A model generated the notes under the pieces. The model worked only from the letters and a program-made list of their open reading frames with translations, searched no databases and was not told where the DNA came from. Shown here piece by piece: positions 14,402-22,591 of a DNA stretch of 41,844 bases. Source of the DNA: Treponema sp. (GTDB taxonomy: Bacteria; Spirochaetota; Spirochaetia; Treponematales; Treponemataceae); assembly GCA_017381365.1 (NCBI GenBank), contig JAFOCI010000088.1, positions 1-41,844 of the forward strand, given 5' to 3'. Position numbers and translations under genes: made by a program. Every line of letters begins with the position of its first letter. Position 1 is the first letter of the stretch.

Positions 14402-15112
14402 TTATTCGTCGGATTCTTCTTCGTCTTCTTCAAATTCTTTTTCCATTATTTCATCGTTGTAAAAGAAATTGTCAAAACTGATTTCTGAGCGGCCTTTTTC
14501 ACGGAATCCGTAAATAGATTTTAAAAGTGTAAGAACGTCTTCTTTTTTGTGGATAAAACCGCGGCTATGGCTAAGGCCTATGAATTCGCAGTCTAACTGT
14601 TCTATGCAGTCAATCATCTGCTTTAAAATCTGTTCATTATAAATGTGCTTGCTGCCTTTTTCCTGAGAGTAAGTTGCATCACCTAAAAAAACGTATTCGC
14701 CGCATTGCAGCGCAAGGCAGCCTTTTGCGTGGCAGGAAGGAAAATTAAATACACGCAGTTCTGGATACTTGCCGTTTGCAGGTTCAACAATTTCGTCTTT
14801 TACGATAGTTCCCTGCTTTACGTATTTTCTTGTATTTTCGCTGACATATAATTCGCTGCGGGTGGTACAGATTAAATTCCATACGTGGTCAGGATGAAAA
14901 TGGCTTAATACAACTTTTTTCTTTTTAAAAATCTGTTCTATTTCGTGGGCAGTTTCCTTGCAGGCTCCTACATCGTAAACCCATATGCAGTCTTTTCGTT
15001 TTATGAAGACTACATCGCTGCTGAGGGGATTTTTTGAGGCTTTGATATAAGAAATCTGCTCATTAAGTTCTATAATCTCCGCTGTAAGACTAATCTGAAT
15101 TGCCATTTTCAT
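14402..15112 (-). CDS. Metallo-beta-lactamase-fold hydrolase
   Basis: A 236-residue MBL-fold protein. The metal motif is LSHFHPDHVWN (about residues 69-79), which matches HxHxDH except that the first position is shifted (SHFHPDH). FPSCHAKGCLAL (about 125-136) supplies the next His and LGDATYS (about 143-149) the bridging Asp; SHSRG near 178 may give the last His. Substrate cannot be told from sequence. The C-terminus is an acidic tail (EEFEEDEEESDE). An AAAGGA lies just upstream of the first ATG; the ATG two codons later (15106) is also possible. The stop codon abuts the GC island. Confidence 0.8.
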   Translation of the reverse strand: MKMAIQISLTAEIIELNEQISYIKASKNPLSSDVVFIKRKDCIWVYDVGACKETAHEIEQIFKKKKVVLSHFHPDHVWNLICTTRSELYVSENTRKYVKQGTIVKDEIVEPANGKYPELRVFNFPSCHAKGCLALQCGEYVFLGDATYSQEKGSKHIYNEQILKQMIDCIEQLDCEFIGLSHSRGFIHKKEDVLTLLKSIYGFREKGRSEISFDNFFYNDEIMEKEFEEDEEESDE

Positions 15113-15184
15113 ATTTCCTTTTGCAGTTTTTTATTGAAATATCTGCATATCCTTTAGCTCAAATTTAGGGTTGTTTAGCCCAAG

Positions 15185-15290
15185 TATAGAGTTTAACGAT
15201 AATATATAAAATTGATTTTTTATTAATTTTATTCGTTTTATAAAAATACTACCAGTCAGAAAGAGACTGCCAAAACCGCTTATAATTACT
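15185..15290. repeat. Half copy of the composite repeat arm
   Basis: ATAAAATTGATTTTTTATT... followed by AAAAATACTACCAGTCAGAAAGAGACTGCCAAAACCGCT matches one arm of the 11047-11382 element (complement of 11300-11380). No central palindrome is present. It fills most of the space between the MBL gene and the TauE gene. Confidence 0.6.
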
Positions 15291-15317
15291 TTGCAAAAAA
15301 CAATCTTGAATTTCAGG

Positions 15318-16070
15318 CTATTTTATCAACTCCATTATAATTTTTACAAAAAACAATACAAGTATCAGAATAATAATTGGTTTTACAAATTTGGCACCTT
15401 TTTTTGTAAAAGCAGAGGCTCCAAGATAATTGCCCGCCATGCTGAAAATTCCGGCTGTAATTCCAATAGGCAAAAGGACTTTTCCGTTGAACAGAAAAAC
15501 TGCCAGAGCTGCGTAATTTGATGAAAGGTTTACGATTTTTGTGGTTCCTGCGGCTTCATTTAAGGAAATGCGGGCAATTCCAGTTAAAAGAAGCATTAAA
15601 AAAGTGCCTGTGCCTGGACCGTAAAATCCGTCATACATTCCGATAAAAAATGCAATAACAACACAAATAATCAGCGTCTTTGTAAAAGAAAAAGGCTCTC
15701 TGCTGGATTCAATTTTTTTTGTCTTAAAAACGTAGCAGGCAATCAGCGGCAGCAAAACCAGCATGATGATTTTGAAAATGCTGTCAGAAATCAAAAGGCT
15801 TATGTTTGAGCCGATTGCAGAGCCAGCTAAAGAAAATGCTGCGCAAAACGGAGCCATTTTCCAGTTTATAAATCCGTTTAACGCGTATTTTATGGTGGCT
15901 GCTGTTGAGCCCATGCTTGAACTCATTTTATTTGTGGCGATGGCATTGTGTACTGGAAATCCTGCGATAATGTAAGCGGGCAGGGTAATAAGTCCTCCGC
16001 CTCCGGCGACTGCATCAACAAATCCCGCAACAAATACAAGGGGGCAAACAATTAAAAACTGAATCAACAT
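15318..16070 (-). CDS. TauE/SafE family membrane transporter
   Basis: A 250-residue protein with about seven to eight hydrophobic segments. The first half repeat has GFVDAVAGGGGLITLPA (about 15-31), the DAVAGGGG signature of the family, and NKMSSSMGSTAATIKY; the second half repeat has FFIGMYDGFYGPGTGTFLMLL (about 140-160) and NLSSNYAALAVF. These proteins export sulfite, sulfoacetate or other small organic anions; the substrate here is unknown. TATATT lies 6 nt before the ATG with no SD, so it may be leaderless. Confidence 0.88.
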   Translation of the reverse strand: MLIQFLIVCPLVFVAGFVDAVAGGGGLITLPAYIIAGFPVHNAIATNKMSSSMGSTAATIKYALNGFINWKMAPFCAAFSLAGSAIGSNISLLISDSIFKIIMLVLLPLIACYVFKTKKIESSREPFSFTKTLIICVVIAFFIGMYDGFYGPGTGTFLMLLLTGIARISLNEAAGTTKIVNLSSNYAALAVFLFNGKVLLPIGITAGIFSMAGNYLGASAFTKKGAKFVKPIIILILVLFFVKIIMELIK

Positions 16071-16101
16071 GATTATAATATATGAAAAAAAACGAATCTT
16101 G

Positions 16102-16293
16102 TTAAATGAAATGTGATTTTATTTGGGGAGCCGTTGGTTTTGTGAATGTTCCTGTCAATTCAAATTGGGCTATCCATTGTTCAATTTGACTGTGATAAAC
16201 ACCATATTTCCTTTGTAGACTTTCTGCACCTATATGCGTTTCTTTATGTTCTTTTACAATTTTTAATTTAAACTCTTCTGAGTATTTAGACAT
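16102..16293 (-). pseudogene. Truncated IS3 OrfA transposase
   Basis: A 63-residue fragment beginning MSKYSEEFKLKIVKEHKE, the standard start of IS3 OrfA helix-turn-helix proteins, followed by SLQRKYGVYHSQIEQWIAQF, the second and third helices. After GTFTKPTAP the reading runs into unrelated sequence and stops. Full OrfA proteins are about 90-175 residues, and OrfB with the DDE motif is missing, so this cannot transpose by itself. Confidence 0.85.
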
Positions 16294-16350
16294 AAAAAAT
16301 GCACCTCCTAAACTTGAACTTTATTTGTCCTACTTTAGGGGTGCACTTCA
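16102..16350 (-). mobile_element. Remnant of an IS3-family insertion sequence
   Basis: The minus strand begins at 16350 with TGAAGTGCACCCC followed by AAAGTAGGACAAATAAAG, a typical IS3-type left inverted repeat. AGGAGGTGC then serves as the RBS for the orfA start at 16293. The element breaks off near 16102 and no right end or orfB is present. Just beyond its left end, at about 16350-16380, lie bases resembling the composite repeat arm (GACTGGCAAAACTGCT on minus), so the IS probably inserted in or beside that repeat. Confidence 0.8.
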
Positions 16351-16389
16351 CTTGCGGACGCTTTTTTAGCAGTTTTGCCAGTCTAGATA

Positions 16390-17250
16390 CTATCTCAAGA
16401 GAGAAAGAACATTCTGGCTTGACTGATTTGCCTGAGCAAGCATAGCTGTACCAGCCTGAGAAAGAACCTGGTTCTTTGTAAAGTCAACCATTTCTTCAGC
16501 CATGTCTGTATCACGGATGCGTGATTCAGAAGCCTGGAGGTTTTCTGCACCAATATCAAGTCCCTTAACAGTCATTTCAAGACGGTTCTGGTAAGCACCA
16601 AGGTCAGCACGCTGCTTGTTGATCTTTTTCAAAGCTTCATCAAGAGTTCCGATAGCCTGGTTAGCATTGTCTGGAGTTTCCAAAGACATGATAGATTCAT
16701 CACCAACATTGCGGATACCAAGAGCCATTGCAGACATTGTTCCGATGTAAACCTGTGTGCGCTGATCCATGTTAGCACCAATGTGGAGCCACATAGAACC
16801 TGTAACTGCGTTTTCACCAGTTGGACGAGCAAAACGACCAGTCAACATGTTCATACCGTTGAACTGAGCTGTAGAAGCAATGCGGTCAACTTCAGCAATC
16901 AAAGATGAAACTTCAACCTGAATCTGCATACGATCTTCAGCAGAGTAAATACCGTTTGAAGACTGAACAGCAAGTTCGCGGATGCGCTGAATGATATCAG
17001 TTGTTTCCTGCAAGTAACCTTCTGTTGTCTGAATAAATGAAATACCGTTCTGAGCATTTTCAGAAGCCTGATTCAAACCGCGAATCTGTGCACGCATTTT
17101 TTCTGATACTGCAAGACCAGAAGCGTCATCACCAGCACGATTGATTCTTTCACCAGACGAAAGTTTTTCCATGTTCTTTGTCTGTTTCAAGTCCTGAATT
17201 CCCTGAGAACGCTGAGCAAACATAGCGCTCATATTGTGATTAATAACCAT
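16390..17250 (-). CDS. flaB: Flagellin, periplasmic flagellar core protein FlaB
   Basis: A 286-residue spirochaete flagellin. The N-terminal D0/D1 begins [15 protein letters not shown] and carries [26 protein letters not shown] and [27 protein letters not shown]. The middle is short, as in all FlaB proteins (about 130-190). The C-terminus is [27 protein letters not shown] and ends [11 protein letters not shown]. There is no signal peptide, as expected for export by the flagellar type III system; filaments run in the periplasm. The SD is AAGGAG, 7 nt from the ATG. A sigma-28 promoter lies upstream. Codon use is more biased than neighbours, fitting high expression. The closest relatives are Treponema FlaB proteins. 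Confidence 0.97.
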   Translation of the reverse strand: MVINHNMSAMFAQRSQGIQDLKQTKNMEKLSSGERINRAGDDASGLAVSEKMRAQIRGLNQASENAQNGISFIQTTEGYLQETTDIIQRIRELAVQSSNGIYSAEDRMQIQVEVSSLIAEVDRIASTAQFNGMNMLTGRFARPTGENAVTGSMWLHIGANMDQRTQVYIGTMSAMALGIRNVGDESIMSLETPDNANQAIGTLDEALKKINKQRADLGAYQNRLEMTVKGLDIGAENLQASESRIRDTDMAEEMVDFTKNQVLSQAGTAMLAQANQSSQNVLSLLR

Positions 17251-17313
17251 AGTGTATCTCCTTGGCGTTATTTACCATTGTTTAGATGTGGGTTCTCACC
17301 ACCCGTTACTTTA

Positions 17314-17340
17314 CTATCGGAGATAGGATTTTTTACTTTA
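17314..17340 (-). promoter_or_regulatory. Sigma-28 (FliA) promoter of flaB
   Basis: On the minus strand TAAA (17337-17340), exactly 15 nt, then TCCGATAG (17314-17321), against the consensus TAAA-N15-GCCGATAA. The leader to the ATG is about 55 nt and contains GGTGG/GAACCCAC, which could fold over the RBS region. Confidence 0.8.
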
Positions 17341-17375
17341 GAAAAAAATTAATTTTTTTTTATTTTTTTGGGCGC

Positions 17376-17475
17376 GAATTTCATTTGCAAGGCGGGTTCC
17401 GGGGCCCGCCTACGGCTCGGTCTTTTTGTCAGCAGGCTGCCAAAAATCCTGCACTACGTGCACCCCTCCATCCTG
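17376..17475. repeat. GC-rich island supplying the 3' end of the AraC gene
   Basis: On the minus strand: GGAG, TGCAC-GTA-GTGCA (17450-17462), a stem TTTTTG-CAGC/GCTG-CAAAAA, then GTAG and GGCGGG/CCCGCC (17391-17410). It shares a 31-33 bp identical core with 14292-14323. In the middle stem the two islands differ by compensating changes (CTGC/GCAG against CAGC/GCTG). Confidence 0.75.
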
Positions 17476-18383
17476 GGCGCAGTTGTTTCTCGAATAATTA
17501 TGTTTGATTTGTTTTGAATTCTTCCAGGCGTAGTTCCGTATTGGGAATGAAAAGAACGGATAAAGTAAGAAAAATTATGAAAACCAACTTGCTCAGCAAC
17601 TTCAGAAACTGTTAAATCCGTAGATTTAAGAAGTACCTGAGCTTTTTCCAGCCGTAATAAATTCAGGTAGTTTACAAATGTAATGCCAGTCATTTTTTTA
17701 AAGAATTTCATAAAGTGACTGGGTGACAGATTGCACATTTCAGCAGCCTGATTAATGGATATGTCTTTACTAAAATTCTCTGAAGTATATTTTAAAAGAG
17801 GTTTTAATCTTGATATCTGGCTTACATTTTTTTTAGATTCAGCAGGTAAAGGACTTACGGTTGCCTGCAAATAATGAATAATCTGAAAAAGTTTTGATTT
17901 TATCATCAATTCCTGTGTTTCATATTTTTCGTGACGGTTGTCTATCAGATATTCAATTTCAGACCGAATTTTAGAGTTTAATTCAGTTCCATAGCGGAGA
18001 TGAACAGTAAAGAAGTTGTTCTGCAGAAATTTCGCAAAATATTTCTGATAAGTTGTGGAATTCTCATCAGGCTCTAGCAGCTGAAATTTAAAAAGTATGT
18101 TGAAATATTCCATTATTTCTGAATCTTTTTGGTGTATGGCGTGAACAAGGTTTGGGGGAATTACAAGAATGTCGCCAGCATTACAGGTATAATTTTCCGT
18201 AAGAATTCTAAAATTTCCCGTACCACTTTTTATCATTATAATTTCAAATTCTTCATGCCAGTGAAGCGGAAAACTTTTAAGAAAATCAGGAATTTTTCCT
18301 AAATAAACTATATAGGGAAAATCAATGCGGCCATGAATTTTTGTTTCATGGATATTATCTTTTTCGTCCTTCATTCGATTCAT
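17454..18383 (-). CDS. AraC-family transcriptional regulator
   Basis: A 309-residue regulator. The N-terminal cupin sensor (about 20-150) shows LHWHEEFEIIMIKSGTGNF and CNAGDILVIPPNLVHAI, typical of sugar-sensing members. The C-terminal two-helix AraC domain (about 200-300) shows ISINQAAEMCNLSPSHFMKFFKKMTGITFVNYLN and VSEVAEQVGFHNFSYFIRSFHSQYGTTPG. It is divergent from the GH13-kinase gene, with 168 bp between, and is its probable regulator (inference). The last residues (PRMEGCT and stop) are encoded by the GC-rich island, so the natural C-terminus may have been replaced after the conserved TTPG motif. Confidence 0.9.
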   Translation of the reverse strand: MNRMKDEKDNIHETKIHGRIDFPYIVYLGKIPDFLKSFPLHWHEEFEIIMIKSGTGNFRILTENYTCNAGDILVIPPNLVHAIHQKDSEIMEYFNILFKFQLLEPDENSTTYQKYFAKFLQNNFFTVHLRYGTELNSKIRSEIEYLIDNRHEKYETQELMIKSKLFQIIHYLQATVSPLPAESKKNVSQISRLKPLLKYTSENFSKDISINQAAEMCNLSPSHFMKFFKKMTGITFVNYLNLLRLEKAQVLLKSTDLTVSEVAEQVGFHNFSYFIRSFHSQYGTTPGRIQNKSNIIIRETTAPRMEGCT

Positions 18384-18496
18384 ATTTTGCGTTTATTCTG
18401 AAAATCAAGAAAAATTAATTCTGCACAATATCAAAAAATTCGAATTTCAGAATTTTTAGTTATTTTTGATAGTTTTGTGTTAATAATTGCTATTTT

Positions 18497-18539
18497 AATG
18501 CAAGATGTGTCATGTATACAATAGTATAATGCAAAATGT
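18497..18539 (+). promoter_or_regulatory. Direct repeats around the GH13-kinase promoter
   Basis: AATGCAAGATGT (18497-18508) and AATGCAAAATGT (18528-18539) are 31 bp apart, about three helical turns. Possible -10 boxes TACAAT (18517-18522) and TATAAT (18525-18530) lie between them. They could be operator half-sites for the divergent AraC regulator; this is inference. Confidence 0.4.
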
Positions 18540-18551
18540 ATGGAGGACGCA

Positions 18552-20843
18552 ATGAATACTGCTGCTATATCTCATCGTTGTGCATATACAGATTGTTATG
18601 CGTATAGTGAAGATGTTCTTGAAATTAATATAAAAACAGGCCTTGATGTAGATTCTGTTACTTTGGTTTGGAGTGATCCTTATAGCTTTAGAAAAAAGGA
18701 AAGTGGTCACTGGAGTGGTGGCAATGTAATAATGCAAAAGCAGTTTATACTAAAAGATCATATAATATGGAACTGCAAAATAGAACCGTTTTTTAAGAGA
18801 GCTGAATATTATTTTGAAATAGCCGCTAAAGATGAAAAAATTCTATTCTTTGAAAATGATTACGGAACAGAAGAGGAAGTGAAAATCTGTAAGGATGATT
18901 TTCATCTATATAAAATGGCCTGGATGAATAAAAATGATATTGTGAAAATTCCTGAATGGGTAAAAGATACTATCTGGTATCAGATTTTTCCAGATAGATT
19001 TTGTTCAAAGGGAGAACATTTTAAACGATTTAAGAATAAAAACTGGGGTGATGAAAATCCGATGCTGTATTCAGATTTTTTTGGAGGAGATCTTTGCGGC
19101 ATTATAGAGAAACTTGAGTATTTGAAGGATTTGGGAATCAGTGGAATTTATTTGAATCCGATTTTAAAATCAAACTCTAATCATAAATACAACACAGAAG
19201 ATTATTCAATTATTGATCCAGATTTTGGAACAGAAGAGGACATGAAAAAGCTTGTTCAAAAAGCTCATGAACTTGGAATTCGAGTAATGGTTGATGCTGT
19301 ATTTAATCATAGTGGATTTGAGTTTGCTTATTGGAAAGATGTTTTGAAAAATGGCGAAAAATCTGTTTATAAGGACTGGTTCTTTGTGAATAAATTTCCT
19401 GTTGAAGATTTAAGTCTGGATACTTCTGATGGACGCTATTTTTCTTTTGATTTTGTACGGCAAATGCCAAAATTAAACACGAACAACCCTGTTGTGCAGG
19501 AATATTTTAAAAAAATCTGTGTTCATTGGGTTTCAGACTGGAAAATTGATGGAATACGTTTTGATGTTGGAAACGAAGTTTCTCATGATTTTATAAAGCT
19601 TTTGCATCGCAGTCTTCTTTCTGTTAATCCGGAACTATTTCTGCTTGGAGAAATATGGACAGATTCTGTTCAGTGGCTTGGAGCAGATGAATATCATTCT
19701 GTAATGAATTATCCGTTTATGAATGCAGTTCAACGTTTTTTTGGAAATGCAGCCATTGATAAAAAGAATGATTTAAAGAAAGAAAACTTTGCTTCTATGT
19801 TTTCCAATGTTTATTCTTTATACTACAGGCAGACAAATAGTGTACTTTTCAATTTTTTAGATACGCATGATACTGGTAGAGCGATTGATTCATGCAAAAA
19901 TCTAAGCGAATTTTATCAGAGAATTGCAATTCTTATGACAATGCAGGGGTCTCCTTGTATTTATTATGGAACAGAAATTGCACTAAGTGGTTCAGATGGT
20001 CCATATAACAGACGGTGTATGCCGTGGGAAAAAATAGAGGCTGGTGAATTTTCAGAAGTTACCGATGTGGTTAAAGAAATCTTGAAAATCAGAAATGAAT
20101 ATCCTGCTGCGCGTTCAGAAAATATAGAATTTATTCAGGAGAAAAATCAGCGTCTTATTCATTACATAAAGTTTGATAAAGATTCAAATCAAAAACTTGA
20201 GGTCTACATAAATGCTTCTGATTCAAAAGAGTTATTAAGAGTAGAAAACTATGTAGTTTTTGGTCATAACTATAAAGATGAAATGCTTTTACCAGGAGGA
20301 ATTCTTATGATCATGGAAAAAAAATTGGATGTTAATGGAAAATCGTATCATATAAAAAAATTACTTGGAAAAGGAAAAGGCGGATATTCTTACCTTGCAG
20401 AGAATGATGGAAAACAGTTTGTCCTCAAGCAGATTCATCATGAACCTTGCAGTTACTACACTTTTGGAAACAAGATTGAAGCAGAAAAAAAGGATTATGA
20501 ACGGCTTGCTGCGACAGGAATAAAATTGCCTGTTCTTTATGATATTGATGAAAAAAATGAACGTATTCTTAAAGAATATGTAGATGGTCCTACAATCGTT
20601 GAGCTAGTAAAGCAGGACAAAATGAAACCAGTTTATATTGAACAGGTTCAGGAAATGTGCAGAAAGCTTTATGCTGCGGGGCTTAATATTGATTATTATC
20701 CTACAAATTTTCTTGTTCAAGATGAAATTCTTTATTATGTTGATTATGAATGCAATAATTACATGGATGAATGGAATTTTGAAAATTGGGGCGTAAAATT
20801 CTGGAGCAAAACTGAAGAATTTATAAAAGCTTTCGGTGAGTAA
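18552..20843 (+). CDS. GH13 alpha-glucan hydrolase fused to a C-terminal protein-kinase-like domain
   Basis: A 763-residue protein. Residues 1-130 form a beta-sandwich N-domain of the neopullulanase/cyclomaltodextrinase kind. Residues about 145-500 are a GH13 barrel: DTIWYQIFPDRF, VMVDAVFNHSG, GIRFDVGNE (nucleophile D338), LGEIWTD (acid/base E367) and FLDTHDTGR (D440). A C-domain ends near 590 with LLPGGILMIM. Residues about 595-763 resemble a small kinase fold of Bud32/RIO size: LLGKGKGGYSYLA (glycine loop), FVLKQI (K626), NIDYYPTNF (D714) and YYVDYE (D731, DFG position). There is no signal peptide, so it acts in the cytoplasm on imported maltodextrins. I chose the ATG at 18552 because GGAGG lies 5 nt upstream; the ATG at 18540 overlaps that SD. 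An internal RBS and ATG sit at the domain junction. Confidence 0.88.
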   Translation: MNTAAISHRCAYTDCYAYSEDVLEINIKTGLDVDSVTLVWSDPYSFRKKESGHWSGGNVIMQKQFILKDHIIWNCKIEPFFKRAEYYFEIAAKDEKILFFENDYGTEEEVKICKDDFHLYKMAWMNKNDIVKIPEWVKDTIWYQIFPDRFCSKGEHFKRFKNKNWGDENPMLYSDFFGGDLCGIIEKLEYLKDLGISGIYLNPILKSNSNHKYNTEDYSIIDPDFGTEEDMKKLVQKAHELGIRVMVDAVFNHSGFEFAYWKDVLKNGEKSVYKDWFFVNKFPVEDLSLDTSDGRYFSFDFVRQMPKLNTNNPVVQEYFKKICVHWVSDWKIDGIRFDVGNEVSHDFIKLLHRSLLSVNPELFLLGEIWTDSVQWLGADEYHSVMNYPFMNAVQRFFGNAAIDKKNDLKKENFASMFSNVYSLYYRQTNSVLFNFLDTHDTGRAIDSCKNLSEFYQRIAILMTMQGSPCIYYGTEIALSGSDGPYNRRCMPWEKIEAGEFSEVTDVVKEILKIRNEYPAARSENIEFIQEKNQRLIHYIKFDKDSNQKLEVYINASDSKELLRVENYVVFGHNYKDEMLLPGGILMIMEKKLDVNGKSYHIKKLLGKGKGGYSYLAENDGKQFVLKQIHHEPCSYYTFGNKIEAEKKDYERLAATGIKLPVLYDIDEKNERILKEYVDGPTIVELVKQDKMKPVYIEQVQEMCRKLYAAGLNIDYYPTNFLVQDEILYYVDYECNNYMDEWNFENWGVKFWSKTEEFIKAFGE
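20294..20309 (+). promoter_or_regulatory. Internal ribosome binding site and ATG at the GH13/kinase junction
   Basis: AGGAGGA (20294-20300) lies 6 nt before an in-frame ATG (20307-20309). Translation from it would give a free 178-residue kinase-like protein starting MIMEKKLDVNGKSY. It coincides with the last strand of the GH13 C-domain. Confidence 0.6.
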
Positions 20844-20944
20844 GAATTTGTAAAGTTTGACGACAAATAACTGTTGTGTTATATTAGGTCAAAATTTGAC
20901 TTATAAAAAAGGCTGTTTTGCCCTATATATGACTGGAGATTTAT

Positions 20945-21814
20945 ATGCTGCATATTGGTTATCACGAAAGTTCAAGCGGCGGTTACGTTGCTATGGGAGA
21001 AGAAGCTGTAAGCGCAGGTGCAGATACATTTGCATTTTTTACAAGGAATCCTCGCGGCGGAAAGGCTAAAGATATTGATTCTAAAGATGCCGCAGATTTC
21101 TGTCGCTTTTCTGCAGGAAAAGGCTTTGCAAAACTCGTGGCTCATGCGCCCTACACAATGAATCCTTGTTCTGCAGATGAGGGGCTTCGCCAGTACGCAA
21201 AGGAAATGATGATTGACGATTTGCGCCGCATGAAATATACGCCTGACAATCTGTACAATTTTCACCCTGGCAGTCATGTTCAGCAGGGCGCAGAAACAGG
21301 AATTGATTTAACTGCAAAAATGCTGGGAGAAGTCATAAAAACTGGCATTCAGGAAGGCTCTTTGCCGTGTACCACACTTCTTATTGAAACAATGTCTGGC
21401 AAAGGAAGTGAAATTGGCCGCACTTTTGAAGAAGTTCGGCTTATCCGTGAAAAAGCCGCTGAATATGCTGGTCAAAATGTTGATGAATATCTTGGAGTCT
21501 GTCTTGATACTTGTCATGTATGGGACGGCGGTTACGATATAGTAAATGACCTTGATGGAGTTGTTTCTCAGTTCGATAAAATTGTCGGTCTGCAGCATCT
21601 AAAGGCAATCCATCTGAATGACAGCATGAATCCAATGGATTCTCACAAGGATCGTCATCAGAAAATCGGGCAGGGATATATTGGTTTTGATGCTCTTGTG
21701 CGTGTTATAAATCATGCTGCTCTGCGGGAATTGCCGTTCATCCTGGAAACTCCGAACGAAAAAGCCGGATATGCAGATGAAATTTCCCGGTTAAAAGAAG
21801 CCTTTAAAGGGTAA
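20945..21814 (+). CDS. nfo: Endonuclease IV (AP endonuclease)
   Basis: A 289-residue TIM-barrel AP endonuclease that cuts 5' of abasic sites. Metal-ligand motifs of the trinuclear zinc site are all visible: VAHAPY (about 60-65), YNFHPGSH (about 104-111), LIETMSGKGSEIG (about 147-159), CLDTCHVWDGGYDI (about 185-198), HLNDSMNPMDSHKDRHQKIGQG (about 222-243) and ILETP (near 267). The length is normal. The SD is GGAG, 7-8 nt before the ATG. It follows the GH13-kinase gene by about 100 bp with no obvious terminator. Confidence 0.96.
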   Translation: MLHIGYHESSSGGYVAMGEEAVSAGADTFAFFTRNPRGGKAKDIDSKDAADFCRFSAGKGFAKLVAHAPYTMNPCSADEGLRQYAKEMMIDDLRRMKYTPDNLYNFHPGSHVQQGAETGIDLTAKMLGEVIKTGIQEGSLPCTTLLIETMSGKGSEIGRTFEEVRLIREKAAEYAGQNVDEYLGVCLDTCHVWDGGYDIVNDLDGVVSQFDKIVGLQHLKAIHLNDSMNPMDSHKDRHQKIGQGYIGFDALVRVINHAALRELPFILETPNEKAGYADEISRLKEAFKG

Positions 21815-21852
21815 AATTGAAATTATGAAAATCGAGTTTTTGTGAATTGATT

Positions 21853-21890
21853 ATAAAATTGATTCTAACTGGAAATAAAATCAATTTTAT
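21853..21890. repeat. Collapsed inverted pair of the composite-repeat ends
   Basis: ATAAAATTGATT (21853-21864) and AATCAATTTTAT (21879-21890) are perfect inverted repeats 14 nt apart. They are the same ends that bound the 11047-11382 element, here with no interior. The rest of 21815-22002 is AT-rich with no further feature. Confidence 0.6.
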
Positions 21891-22002
21891 ATAGTACGCA
21901 ATTAACTAGAAAGTCAATCTATTGAGTATTTCATCAAAAAAATTGCTTTCTGAATATTTTAGTGTTATATTTAAATAATAAATAATATATTAGAGGTAAA
22001 AT

Positions 22003-22536
22003 ATGGATTTGAAGGGTACAAAAACAGAACAGAATTTGCGTACAGCTTTTGCTGGGGAATCACAGGCTCGCAACAAGTATACATATTTTGCAAGTGTCGC
22101 AAAAAAAGAAGGTTATGAACAGATTGCAGCTCTTTTCCTGGAAACTGCTGAAAACGAAAAAGAACACGCAAAATTATGGTTTAAGCATCTTGGAGAACTT
22201 GGCGATACAGCTGCAAATCTTAAGGCAGCAGCAGATGGCGAAAATGCAGAATGGACAGATATGTATGCTGGTTTTGCTAAAACTGCCCGCGAAGAAGGTT
22301 TTGAAGCTCTTGCAAAACAGTTCGAAGGTGTTGCTGCAATCGAAAAGCGTCACGAAGAACGTTACAGAAAGCTTCTTAAAAATCTTGAAGATAAACTTGT
22401 GTTCAGCAAAGACGGAGATGCAATCTGGGTTTGCCGCAACTGTGGTCATGTAGTTGTTGGAAAAGAAGCTCCAAAAGCTTGCCCGGTTTGTGCTCATCCA
22501 CAGGCATATTTTGAAATCTTAAGCGAAAACTACTAA
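22003..22536 (+). CDS. rbr: Rubrerythrin
   Basis: A 177-residue peroxide-reducing non-haem iron protein of anaerobes. The N-terminal four-helix ferritin-like domain carries the diiron ligands in [25 protein letters not shown] and [11 protein letters not shown]. The C-terminal rubredoxin-like domain has CRNCG and CPVC cysteine pairs (about 145-165) and ends PQAYFEI. It reduces hydrogen peroxide with electrons from rubredoxin or NADH-linked reductases, protecting an oxygen-sensitive cell. The SD is AGAGG. A terminator follows. Confidence 0.97.
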   Translation: MDLKGTKTEQNLRTAFAGESQARNKYTYFASVAKKEGYEQIAALFLETAENEKEHAKLWFKHLGELGDTAANLKAAADGENAEWTDMYAGFAKTAREEGFEALAKQFEGVAAIEKRHEERYRKLLKNLEDKLVFSKDGDAIWVCRNCGHVVVGKEAPKACPVCAHPQAYFEILSENY

Positions 22537-22549
22537 TTTTCGTTCTAAA

Positions 22550-22577
22550 ACGCTCTCGGCAACGGGGGCGTTTTTTT
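22550..22577 (+). terminator. Intrinsic terminator after rubrerythrin
   Basis: ACGCTCTC pairs with GGGGGCGT (with G-T pairs) around GGCAAC, followed by seven T. The T-run merges with the extended -10 of era. Confidence 0.85.
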
Positions 22578-22585
22578 GTTATAAT
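22577..22585 (+). promoter_or_regulatory. Extended -10 promoter 6 nt from the era ATG (leaderless type)
   Basis: TGTTATAAT (22577-22585) is followed by six bases and the ATG at 22592. No SD exists. The promoter starts inside the T-run of the preceding terminator. Confidence 0.6.
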
Positions 22586-22591
22586 TGCATC

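Noticed and set aside
14153-14462. Open frames in the tandem repeat and GC island
   Set aside because: They depend on repeat sequence, differ between copies and have no RBS.
16350-16390. Terminator of flaB
   Set aside because: Only a weak stem (GGCA/TGCT followed by A) is visible on the minus strand; the bases are better explained as the edge of a repeat arm.
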